A stretch of 49,622 nucleotides of DNA from an uncultured Lachnospiraceae bacterium. GTDB lineage: Bacteria; Bacillota; Clostridia; Lachnospirales; Lachnospiraceae. Positions 24,749 through 32,343 of this stretch are shown here, piece by piece; within the stretch, counting starts at the first letter, position 1; every line of letters begins with the position of its first letter. Where the stretch lies: positions 1 through 49,622 of the forward strand of contig CAJTVN010000032.1 of NCBI GenBank assembly GCA_910579685.1, written 5' to 3'. The position numbers were made by a program, and so were the translations under genes. The notes below the pieces were generated by a model, which worked only from the letters and a program-made list of their open reading frames with translations, ran no database searches and was not told the DNA's origin.

Positions 24749-26401
24749 TTACTCCAGCGACACCACTCCGGTGCCGCTTCTTGTCCATATGATATTCTCC
24801 CGAATCATCTGGTCAATATCCATGCCGATGATCTCCGAGGCCCTTTCCTTGGCCGCAGCCTCGCCCGGTCCGCCAAGGTTCCTGTAGATTTCATAGGCAG
24901 GCTTTTTATTTCCGCTCAGATCATACAGGCCGAGAGCCAGATAACTCTCCATCTCATGGGCGTCGTCCGTCATCCGAAAGAGCATAAAGGAATCCACATC
25001 CGGAAGGGAGGCCGCCTTCAGATACCCGTAGGCGATGGACGCCTCCTGCGCCTCTGTTCCAAAGCTGGAGGTATATCCGATTTCCGCAAGGGAAATGCTC
25101 CTGACCTCCCCCTGGGGATTCAAAAAGCCCGGCTGATGCATGTAGTCGATCAGGATGTCAATGTTCTGCATGGTGATGTAGGGAGTTGACAGTCCCTTCT
25201 TCACCCACGCCTCGGGCCCGTTCCAGGCATAAGGGTCGTACAGCGGGGAATTGTAGGGATGATAGGAAAGCCCCCAGTCAATATTTCCCTCGCGGATCAT
25301 GTAGTAATTAAACCGGTCCAGATAGTCCTTTGCCAGAAAGCTTCCGGGATTGGACTTGCGGTTCCACTCCTGATCGATGGAATTGTAGATCCAGTAATTG
25401 GCATTTGCGCTTTTGAGCTCATTGTACAGAATGCGGAACGCCTTGGCGTAGATTCCCACATTGAAATCCAGGGAATCCGAACTGCAGTACCACCAGGATG
25501 TGCGGGCGTTCACCTCATTTCCCACAATCCAGTTGTCCACCTGCCCAAAGCCGAGTCTGCCCGAGTAGCGCTGTCCCAGGAAAGCGCCGATGGCCTTCAA
25601 ATGCTCCGTGCCCGCGTCATCCGCCACATTCAGCGCATATCCCTCGCAGACGCCGTCCCTCGCCATGGGATGAACCAGATCCTGGGAGTAAGCGCCCGTC
25701 CCATGATTCAGAAGAACCATGGTAAACTGCATCCCGCCCCGGTTGACCGCCTTCACCAGTGCGTCATAATTGGAGAGCACCGCACCGTCGAAGTACCACG
25801 TCTGTCCGTTGTATTCAAAAGGAACCGCACCGGGAACGGTGGCTGCCGAGCAGATATCGTCCAGGTGCATGTTGTAGATGACCTGCCGGATGCCCATCCC
25901 TGCGACTTCTCCGCTTGTAATTCTCTCCACGTCCGGCAGAATTCCCTTGATTCCCGTATTCATCCTGGGAGATGAGAGCCCCGCTATCGCCTCCGGGTTT
26001 GTGATGTAATGCTCATCGCTTACCTGCACCATCTGTCCGCCGCTTTTCACTGCCACCAGGAACTTCCGGCTCAGATTGGAATCCGCCGTGTTATGGGAAA
26101 GGGGAAAGGACGCCGTCACGGACCGTCCGGTCTCCACCGTGGCCACAATGCTTCCCGTCGGGCCGTCCTGGTAAACCTCATCCGCATACAGATAATATTT
26201 TCCGTCATCGCTTGCGGGGACGGCGGACGCCCTGATCTCGCATACCACATCCGTCCCTGCGATCAGACAGGACGCAATCGCCACAGGGCGCCCCGCAGCC
26301 GAAGCCTTCCCGGAGCCATCCGAGGGCGCCATTCCAAACAAAAGGGAAACGGCCGCAGCAGCCGCAAGCAAAATTGTCATTCGTTTCTTTCGTGTTCTCA
26401 T
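24749..26401 (-). CDS. Secreted DUF5722-type glycoside hydrolase-like protein (element cargo)
   Basis: 550 aa, ATG preceded by GGAGGAG. Signal peptide (residues 1-36, KKRMTILLAAAAAVSLLFG). A beta-sandwich-like stretch (about 38-135) is followed by a TIM-barrel-like domain. VDNWIVGNEVNA (E296) sits like the acid/base Asn-Glu of clan A glycosidases, and SISLAEIGYTS (E440) like the nucleophile strand; SYHPYNSP resembles active-site loops of cellulase-like barrels. Family DUF5722 by recognition; substrate unknown. It is cargo of the 3.6-kb element. The upstream region has no strong sigma-A promoter; a GGAAATT-N14-GGTAAAAT pair faintly resembles sigma-E promoters. Confidence 0.7.
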   Translation of the reverse strand: MRTRKKRMTILLAAAAAVSLLFGMAPSDGSGKASAAGRPVAIASCLIAGTDVVCEIRASAVPASDDGKYYLYADEVYQDGPTGSIVATVETGRSVTASFPLSHNTADSNLSRKFLVAVKSGGQMVQVSDEHYITNPEAIAGLSSPRMNTGIKGILPDVERITSGEVAGMGIRQVIYNMHLDDICSAATVPGAVPFEYNGQTWYFDGAVLSNYDALVKAVNRGGMQFTMVLLNHGTGAYSQDLVHPMARDGVCEGYALNVADDAGTEHLKAIGAFLGQRYSGRLGFGQVDNWIVGNEVNARTSWWYCSSDSLDFNVGIYAKAFRILYNELKSANANYWIYNSIDQEWNRKSNPGSFLAKDYLDRFNYYMIREGNIDWGLSYHPYNSPLYDPYAWNGPEAWVKKGLSTPYITMQNIDILIDYMHQPGFLNPQGEVRSISLAEIGYTSSFGTEAQEASIAYGYLKAASLPDVDSFMLFRMTDDAHEMESYLALGLYDLSGNKKPAYEIYRNLGGPGEAAAKERASEIIGMDIDQMIRENIIWTRSGTGVVSLE

Positions 26402-26596
26402 ATCTCCTCCAAATCACAGTGGCCAAAGGCCAGACATTTCTAAACTGGTGCTATTTTACCATATAATTACAGGAATTTCCATGCCTTTTGTTCGAGCGGC
26501 TTTCCTTTCACCCTTCAAATTTGTTTTTATCGTACAACGGAAAATGGTACAAACCCTGACGCATATAAATTATTGATCACAAAAAGGGGGATTTCT

Positions 26597-26809
26597 ATGG
26601 ATAGAAAGTATACTATGGATACAACGTATACTATGGATACGAATGCGGCATACACACTCAAGGCGGAGAATATCCTGCAATCTCTGGCAAGGCTGCTGGC
26701 GCACCAGAGAGGGGGAACGCCCGAAGATTTTACGATGATCAAAAAAGAGGAGACAGAAAACGAACAGGCCGGAACCGGCCCGGCGAAAGATGATTTTTCG
26801 GTACCCTAA
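26597..26809 (+). CDS. Small 70-aa ORF of the element, unknown function
   Basis: ATG at 26597 is preceded by AAAGGGGG. The protein starts with two near-identical copies of YTMDT, followed by an amphipathic helix (YTLKAENILQSLARLLAHQR) and an acidic tail. Its stop codon lies inside the element's right inverted repeat (GGTACCCTAACC), the mirror image of the recombinase stop at the other end. It is on the opposite strand to its neighbours. Could be a recombination directionality factor in position and size, but no sequence evidence supports that. Confidence 0.5.
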   Translation: MDRKYTMDTTYTMDTNAAYTLKAENILQSLARLLAHQRGGTPEDFTMIKKEETENEQAGTGPAKDDFSVP

Positions 26810-26821
26810 CCAGAGCCCTAC
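26800..26821. other. Element end (att site, 5'-gene side) with inverted-repeat arm
   Basis: Arm GGTACCCTAACC (26800-26811), inverted relative to the arm at 23219-23231, then eight bases to the core (26820-26821). Confidence 0.6.
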
Positions 26822-27331
26822 AACAATAAACTCCGGAATCACCACTCTGCTCAGGACGATCTCCCCGCTCTCATCCATGGGCTTGATCTCGTCCTCCGGA
26901 ATCTTGGGCGGATATTCCTCATAGAGGGTGTGGCCGGGAATCACGATCAGCTCCTCCTCTTCCCGGGCTGTTTCCTCAGGAATCATCTCTATTGGCTGCA
27001 CCGCTGTCACATCCGGCAGGATTTCCGTTCCGGAGACCAGCACCGTCTCATAGCCCGGAGCTTCCACCTGGATGTTGTACTCCGAGTAGGGCATCTCATC
27101 CGAGGGCTCCACGCTGTATTCAAGGGGAGGCGCCACAAGCTCCACCGCCTCGGTCTGCCCGGAGGAATCGGTTGTGAGCTTTTCCACCGCAGTGTCGGGC
27201 GTTCCCCTGTAGGATATCGTAACAGTCGCATCCGGAATCGGGATAAGTCCAAGGGAAGAAGTCACGTTGATCTGCAGCTTTCCCTTGTAGCCCCCTTCCA
27301 TCTGCGCGCTTTTCAGACTGTTTTCAGGCAT
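26822..27331 (-). pseudogene. 5' part of the split SpoIID-like/peptidoglycan-binding gene
   Basis: Start ATG at 27331 follows AGAGGT. Encodes about 170 residues: MPENSLKSAQ, then a carboxypeptidase-regulatory-like beta domain (GKLQINVTSSLGLIPIPDA, TVTISYRG, TDSSGQTEAVEL), an extended acidic linker (HTLYEEYPPKIPEDEIKP) and VVIPEFIVV, where the element interrupts it. After the junction the frame continues with element DNA (GLWLGYRKII) and is meaningless. With the 3' part at 22453-23203 it forms one 420-aa protein. A sigma-K-like promoter stands directly upstream. Confidence 0.8.
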
Positions 27332-27380
27332 AAAAATACCTCTGCATCTTCTTTGTTCTATCCTATGCAGAGGCATTTTT
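27332..27380 (-). terminator. Terminator of htpG overlapping the start region of the split gene
   Basis: Sixteen-base arms (27332-27347 and 27365-27380) pair with one mismatch around a 17-base loop and end in TTTTT directly before the ATG at 27331. The downstream arm holds the ribosome binding site of the split gene, so read-through transcripts from htpG would sequester it. The hairpin could also terminate plus-strand transcription. Confidence 0.75.
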
Positions 27381-27387
27381 ATCCGTG
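27359..27387 (-). promoter_or_regulatory. Candidate sigma-K-type promoter of the split gene
   Basis: Minus strand CACG (27384-27387), 16-base spacer, CATAGGATA (27359-27367). This matches the sigma-K consensus mACm-N16-CATAnnnTA perfectly in the -10 and in three of four -35 positions. The start point would fall in the loop of the terminator hairpin, so its transcript lacks the left arm and leaves the ribosome binding site free. Confidence 0.5.
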
Positions 27388-27465
27388 ACAGCAGCCGGAT
27401 GTGCACAAAGGCCACACCTGCCCGGCCAATATCCGCAGATATGGCAAAGCTGTCAGTTTGCCCTA

Positions 27466-29616
27466 TTATTCATTGGTGAGCAGCATCATGATATCGTTGC
27501 TTCTTGTCACAAATTTGCTCATGGCTTCCGGCTCGAGAGGCGCATGCTGCAAAAGCGCAAGATCGTAAAGCTGTTCGCAGATCATGTTCACGTTGCTTCC
27601 CTCCGTGTGCTCCATAATATACTGTACAAGCGGATGGTTGGCGTTCAGGATCAGCGTCTCGCCCTCCTTGCCAAAGCCTCCCATATCCATTCCGGGCATG
27701 GAATACATCTTCATCATGTCCTGCATTCTTCTGCTTTCCTCGGACAGAGTGATCATGGAAGAGATCTTCTTATTTTTCAGTTTTTCCACCTTGATCGTGA
27801 TTTTGTCCTTCTTGAGGGCCTTCTTCATCACCTTTCCGATGGCCTCAGACGCCTCCTCGAATTCCTTCTCCGCCTTCTTGCTGGTCTTGGCCTTAAAGGT
27901 GTCCGTCAGATCCGCGTCAATTCTCTGGAACTTTATGCCCTCATTCTTAGCCTCCAGCTGGGAGACAAAGGGCTGGTCAATATTGTGGGTGAGAATCACG
28001 GCGTCCATCTTGGCTGCCCTGAACATGCTGATGTACTGGCTCTGCTGCTTCTCGTCCGTCACATAGTAAATGATCTTTTCCTTCTTCTCTTCGTTCAGTT
28101 CCTCTTCGGAATCCCCGGCATCCTCCGCAGGCTCCCCGCCGCCGTTTATCACATTGCCGTCCGCATCCACGATCTCCGGCTGCGTCTCGCCTTCTTCCTG
28201 TACGGAAACATCCTGGGAATCCGCATCCGCAGCCCCGCCGCCCTCTTCTGTCTTCTCACCGGTATCGGAAACCTCGTCCGGATCCGTCTTGTTGACCTCA
28301 AGGCACTCGGGGAGCGTGAGATATTTTCCGTCCAGATTCTTAAAGAGGATATAGTCCGTCATCTTCTCGCAGAACTTGTCATCCTTCAGGCAGCCGAACT
28401 TGATGAAGGGACTGATATCATCCCAGTACTTGTCATATTCTTCCTTTTCCGTCTTGCACATTCCGGCCAGCTTGTCAGCCACCTTCTTGGAAATGTAGTC
28501 GGAAATCTTCTTCACAAAGCCGTCATTCTGCAGCGCACTTCTCGACACGTTAAGCGGCAGGTCCGGACAGTCGATCACGCCCTTTAACAGCATCAGGAAC
28601 TCCGGAATCACTTCCTTGATATTGTCCGCAATAAACACCTGGTTATTATAAAGCTTGATCACGCCCTCAATGGACTCATACTCGATATTGATCTTGGGGA
28701 AATACAGGATTCCCTTCAGATTAAACGGATAATCCATGTTCAGGTGAATCCAGAACAGAGGCTCCTTGTAATCCTGGAACACCTTGCGGTAAAATTCCAG
28801 ATATTCCTCTCTGGTGCACTCATTGGGATGCTTCATCCAAAGAGGCTGGGTCTCGTTCAGAAGCTCGGGCCTCTTTTTGATCTTGTACTTTAACCCGTCC
28901 TCCTCCTTCTCCGGCTTGATCTCCTCCACGACCTCGTCCATATCCAGCTTCTCGTCAGCCTTGACGGTCTGAGTGTCCGTAGTGTTCTCCTTGGACAGAT
29001 AGATCTCCACCGGCATAAAGGAACAGTATTTCTTAATGACCTCTCTCGCCTTGTACTCGTTACAGAATTCCAGCACGTCCTCGTTCAGAAAAAGGGTGAT
29101 AGTGGTACCCACCTCCTGCCTGTCCCCGTCTCTCATGTCGAATTCCGTGCCGCCATCGCACTCCCAGTGTACCGGGACCGCACCCTCCTGCCAGGAGAGC
29201 GTGTCAATATGAACCTCGTCCGCCACCATGAAGGCCGAATAAAAGCCTAATCCGAAATGGCCGATGATCTGGTCGTCCCCGGCCTTGTCCTTATACTTCT
29301 CAATAAAGTCCGTGGCGCCGGAGAAAGCAATCTGGTTGATGTACTCCTCCACCTCGTCCGCAGTCATACCGATACCGTTGTCGATAAATTTCAGGGTCTT
29401 CTCCTCCGGATTCACGAGGATCTGAATCTTCGCCTTATAATCCTCCGGCAGTGTGTACTCTCCCATCATGTCCAGCTTTTTCAGCTTGGTGATGGCGTCG
29501 CATCCGTTGGAGATCAGCTCCCTGTAAAAAATATCATGGTCGGAATACAACCACTTTTTAATAATAGGAAAAATGTTGTCGCTGTTAATGGATAAGTTTC
29601 CGTGCTTATCTGCCAC
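27466..29616 (-). CDS. htpG: Hsp90-family molecular chaperone HtpG
   Basis: 716 aa from GTG at 29616 (AAGGAG eight bases upstream; a GTG nine bases earlier sits too close to it). GHKL ATP-binding domain with ELISNGCDA, DNGIGM and GHFGLGFYSAF; middle domain with SRSALQND; and a C-terminal dimerisation domain. Unusual is an acidic Gly/Glu/Asp-rich segment of about 70 residues (about 443-515), which makes it longer than the E. coli protein (624 aa). It folds or holds client proteins in the cytoplasm under stress. A perfect CIRCE lies upstream, so HrcA control is expected. Confidence 0.95.
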   Translation of the reverse strand: MADKHGNLSINSDNIFPIIKKWLYSDHDIFYRELISNGCDAITKLKKLDMMGEYTLPEDYKAKIQILVNPEEKTLKFIDNGIGMTADEVEEYINQIAFSGATDFIEKYKDKAGDDQIIGHFGLGFYSAFMVADEVHIDTLSWQEGAVPVHWECDGGTEFDMRDGDRQEVGTTITLFLNEDVLEFCNEYKAREVIKKYCSFMPVEIYLSKENTTDTQTVKADEKLDMDEVVEEIKPEKEEDGLKYKIKKRPELLNETQPLWMKHPNECTREEYLEFYRKVFQDYKEPLFWIHLNMDYPFNLKGILYFPKINIEYESIEGVIKLYNNQVFIADNIKEVIPEFLMLLKGVIDCPDLPLNVSRSALQNDGFVKKISDYISKKVADKLAGMCKTEKEEYDKYWDDISPFIKFGCLKDDKFCEKMTDYILFKNLDGKYLTLPECLEVNKTDPDEVSDTGEKTEEGGGAADADSQDVSVQEEGETQPEIVDADGNVINGGGEPAEDAGDSEEELNEEKKEKIIYYVTDEKQQSQYISMFRAAKMDAVILTHNIDQPFVSQLEAKNEGIKFQRIDADLTDTFKAKTSKKAEKEFEEASEAIGKVMKKALKKDKITIKVEKLKNKKISSMITLSEESRRMQDMMKMYSMPGMDMGGFGKEGETLILNANHPLVQYIMEHTEGSNVNMICEQLYDLALLQHAPLEPEAMSKFVTRSNDIMMLLTNE

Positions 29617-29669
29617 GATGATCACTCCTTTTTATCAATATTCTTTCTGGAATTCCTTTGCTAAAGACA

Positions 29670-29698
29670 AGTGTAATTCTCCTCCAAATAAAAGTCAA
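29670..29698 (-). promoter_or_regulatory. Promoter of htpG
   Basis: Minus strand TTGACT (29693-29698), 17-base spacer, TACACT (29670-29675), just downstream of CIRCE. An alternative with TAAAAT inside the CIRCE spacer and TTGGAT upstream is also possible. Confidence 0.55.
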
Positions 29699-29705
29699 GG
29701 GAAAA

Positions 29706-29732
29706 TTAGCACTCATTTTAAACGAGTGCTAA
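29706..29732. promoter_or_regulatory. CIRCE element (HrcA operator)
   Basis: Exact match to the CIRCE consensus: TTAGCACTC, nine bases, GAGTGCTAA. It lies between htpG and the PrsA-like gene and points to heat-shock repression of htpG by HrcA. Confidence 0.95.
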
Positions 29733-29785
29733 TAACATCCAAAAAATGCCGTGATTATGCGGTTTTCCAAATTATAAAATTTTTA

Positions 29786-30853
29786 TTAACTGCCTGAGGA
29801 GGCCACATTCAGGCTCACGGACCGGCCGTATATTTCAAAAAAATCCGCTGTCTTCACATCACTGTCACGGATAAAGCTTACCCTCTGCCACAGCTCGGTG
29901 TTGAGATTCCTCGTGAGGGATGAGACAAAAGCCTCGTACTCCTGCCCGAACACTTCCTTCCGCCGCTTCTCCACAATCTTCACCTTGTTGGCGTCCGTCT
30001 CCTCCCGGTTGAAGGTGCTGACGCACTTGATGATATGATAGCCTTCGCCGGTCTGTACCAGGCCGCTGATCTCCCCGGTCTCCAGGTTAAAGGCAGCCTC
30101 CTCAAATTCCGGCTCCATCTCGCCCTTTCCGAAGGAACGGGTTCCCGTCTCGTCCTCGCTGTACGTCAGAATCAGCTGTTCGAAATCGCTCCCCTCCTCC
30201 CGGGCAAGATTCAGCACTTCCCGGGCCCTGCTGCGGACATTCTCCTTTTCTTCCTCCGAATATTCGATTTTTTCTCCTGTTCCGTCCCTGCTGCAGGTCT
30301 TAAAAAAGATATGCTGCACCGTGATGGTTCTGGCTTCGTCATCGCTGATCTCCGGATTGATATCCTTTATGATATACTGATAGACCTTTTCCGCAAGCGC
30401 ATACTCGAAATACAGATTTTCAATAACCTCCAAGGATACCTGCATCTTCTCCCTCTCTGTCTGGTTCAGGGATTCGTAATACATGACGGCGGCCTCCTCT
30501 ACCCCCCGCTCCTCCTCCTTATCCAGCTCCACCCTGTTCCTCTGGGCAAGAAGGTTCATGGTCTTGATCTGGGCAAGCTCCCCGAGAACGCTCTCCTTCA
30601 CGCTCTCCTCCATGGTCACGCCCCCCAGTTCCATGTTCCAGATCTCCTGCCCGTAGACGCTCTCATACTGGTTCTGGGTGTTGGTGAGAAAAACCATAAC
30701 CTCCGGCAGCGAGCAGCTCATGCCCTCAATGCGGAAGATCTCGTCCGCTTCAAAACCCGTGGTCAGCACAATCTTTGTGCGAGCCTGCCCTTTCCCGCAG
30801 CCGCAGGCCGCAAGCAGCATACAGAGAATCAGAAGAATTCCCCTGCGCCTCAT
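29786..30853 (-). CDS. PrsA-like peptidyl-prolyl isomerase lipoprotein (parvulin type)
   Basis: 355 aa. Lipoprotein signal with lipobox LLAAC (Cys17). SurA/PrsA-like helical N-domain, then a rotamase domain (about 175-290) with ITVQHIFFKT, FEQLILTYSEDE, GTRSFGKGEMEPEFEEAAF and GEGYHIIKCVS, the standard parvulin strands and loops. It should sit outside the membrane and help secreted proteins fold. It overlaps the FAD-dehydrogenase gene by four bases, so the two are translationally coupled. It ends shortly before CIRCE of htpG, giving a folding-related cluster. Confidence 0.8.
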   Translation of the reverse strand: MRRRGILLILCMLLAACGCGKGQARTKIVLTTGFEADEIFRIEGMSCSLPEVMVFLTNTQNQYESVYGQEIWNMELGGVTMEESVKESVLGELAQIKTMNLLAQRNRVELDKEEERGVEEAAVMYYESLNQTEREKMQVSLEVIENLYFEYALAEKVYQYIIKDINPEISDDEARTITVQHIFFKTCSRDGTGEKIEYSEEEKENVRSRAREVLNLAREEGSDFEQLILTYSEDETGTRSFGKGEMEPEFEEAAFNLETGEISGLVQTGEGYHIIKCVSTFNREETDANKVKIVEKRRKEVFGQEYEAFVSSLTRNLNTELWQRVSFIRDSDVKTADFFEIYGRSVSLNVASSGS

Positions 30854-32253
30854 GCTTCCCGTTTCCTCAGGATGCTTCTGGCAACGCTGATGCCGTTGGC
30901 CGATGCCTGCTGCAGCCCTCTCGTCACGCCGGCCCCGTCGCCAATGGCGCGAAGGCCTTCTATGCTCGTCTCAAAGTCGCGGTTCACCACCACCCTGTTG
31001 GAATAGAATTTCACCTCCACGCCATAGAGCAGGGTCTCGTCTCCCGCAATTCCCGGCGTCACCTTATCCAGGGCAAAAAGCATCTCCTCGATATCCACCA
31101 TGATCCTGTGCGGGAATACCAGGGAAAGATCGCCCGGCACCGCATCCTTCAGCGTGGGAATGATATTGTTGCGTCCAAGCCTCTCCTCCGTGGTTCTGCG
31201 TCCCCTTCGGAAATCGCCGAAGGTCTGAACCAGGATCTTTCCGCCGCAGAGCATGTTGGAAAGCTGCGCAATATGCTTGCCGTACTCGATGGGCGTCTTA
31301 AAAGGCTTGGTAAAATTCTTGCTCACCAGAATGGCAAAGTTCGTGTTGTCCGTCTTATACTCACTGGATTTATAGGCATGGCCGTTGACCACCGCAAGCC
31401 CGCCCTCGTAGTATTCCGCCGCCACCTCTCCGGAAGGGTTGGTACAGAAGGTTCTCACCTTATCGTCAAAGGTCGGCGTGTGGTAGATGAGCTTCGCCTC
31501 ATACAGGTTCTCGTTCAAAAACTGCATGATCTCATCCCTCACTTCCACCCGCACTCCGATATCCACCGTGCCCGGCGTGGTTTCAATGCCGATCTGACCG
31601 CACTTTTGCTTAAACCAGTCCGCCCCTTCCCGTCCCACGGCGGAAACGATCTCATCTGCCCGGTAGACTTCTCCCTTATCCGTGCGCACCCCCACGGCCC
31701 TTCTATCCTCCACCAGGATCTCCTCCACCATGGTCTGGAACAAAAGCTCCACGCCCTTCTCCTCCAGGTGGCGCTGAAGCTTTCCGTAAATTTTGTATCC
31801 CTCCTCGGTGCCCAGATGGCGGATTGGACACTCCACCAGCTTCAGGTTGGCGATAATGGCCGCCCTGCGGATCTGCCGGATCTGCGCCTGCCTGTCCACA
31901 CCGTACACCTGCGTGTCCGCCCCGAATTTCAGATAGATCCCGTCCGATTCCCGGATCAGCTCCAGCGTCTTGTCATAGCCCAGGATGGAGGGCAGATTTC
32001 CTCCCACATCCGGGGAAAGCGACAGCTTCCCGTCCGAAAAAGCTCCCGCCCCGGCAAAGCCCGTGGTGATGGAGCAGGGATTACAGCCCACGCACTGCTT
32101 CGTCTTTCGCTTGGGACACACCCTCTTTTCTATGGAACGCCCCTTTTCTATCATCAACACCTTCAAATCCGGCTGTTTTTCCATCAGCTCATAAGCGCAG
32201 AAAATGCCGCCAGGCCCTGCGCCGATTATAATCACGTCATATTGATTTCCCAT
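30850..32253 (-). CDS. FAD-dependent dehydrogenase (COG2509 type)
   Basis: 467 aa. N-terminal Rossmann motif DVIIIGAGPGGIFCAYEL (FAD binding) and a C-terminal FAD site AIGDGAGVTRGLQQASANG. Between them are CVGCNPCSITTGFAGAGAFS (conserved Cys cluster near the flavin), SLVFPHRIMVDIEEML and DFRRGRRT. This is the COG2509 'uncharacterised FAD-dependent dehydrogenase' group, with no known substrate. Cytoplasmic. Ribosome binding site GGAGG before the ATG. Coupled to the PrsA-like gene by an ATGA overlap; the functional reason for that pairing is unclear. Confidence 0.8.
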   Translation of the reverse strand: MGNQYDVIIIGAGPGGIFCAYELMEKQPDLKVLMIEKGRSIEKRVCPKRKTKQCVGCNPCSITTGFAGAGAFSDGKLSLSPDVGGNLPSILGYDKTLELIRESDGIYLKFGADTQVYGVDRQAQIRQIRRAAIIANLKLVECPIRHLGTEEGYKIYGKLQRHLEEKGVELLFQTMVEEILVEDRRAVGVRTDKGEVYRADEIVSAVGREGADWFKQKCGQIGIETTPGTVDIGVRVEVRDEIMQFLNENLYEAKLIYHTPTFDDKVRTFCTNPSGEVAAEYYEGGLAVVNGHAYKSSEYKTDNTNFAILVSKNFTKPFKTPIEYGKHIAQLSNMLCGGKILVQTFGDFRRGRRTTEERLGRNNIIPTLKDAVPGDLSLVFPHRIMVDIEEMLFALDKVTPGIAGDETLLYGVEVKFYSNRVVVNRDFETSIEGLRAIGDGAGVTRGLQQASANGISVARSILRKREA

Positions 32254-32343
32254 GTAATTCCTCCGTTCTGATCCCCCGCCTTATGGTTCCTGCTCTTACG
32301 ATACCATAACTTCCATACGACTTCCAGCATTTGTTTCCCGAAC

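Larger units (their letters stand above)
23204..26821. mobile_element. 3.6-kb serine-recombinase element splitting the SpoIID-like gene
   Basis: The insertion is defined by the two halves of one gene. It contains a large serine recombinase, a DUF5722 glycosidase-like gene and a small plus-strand ORF. Joining 27331-26820 to 23203-22453 gives 1263 bases, exactly 421 codons, with the junction reading PEFIVVHDGVPDD. Shared core between both ends is GT (or GTAG, also in frame). Inverted repeats GGTTTAGGATACC (23219-23231) and GGTACCCTAACC (26800-26811) lie just inside the ends, like arms of a phage-type attP. Excision by the encoded recombinase would restore the gene. Confidence 0.8.

Noticed and set aside
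30775..32271. 498-aa plus-strand open frame
   Set aside because: Shadow of the FAD-dependent dehydrogenase, whose Rossmann motifs are on the minus strand.
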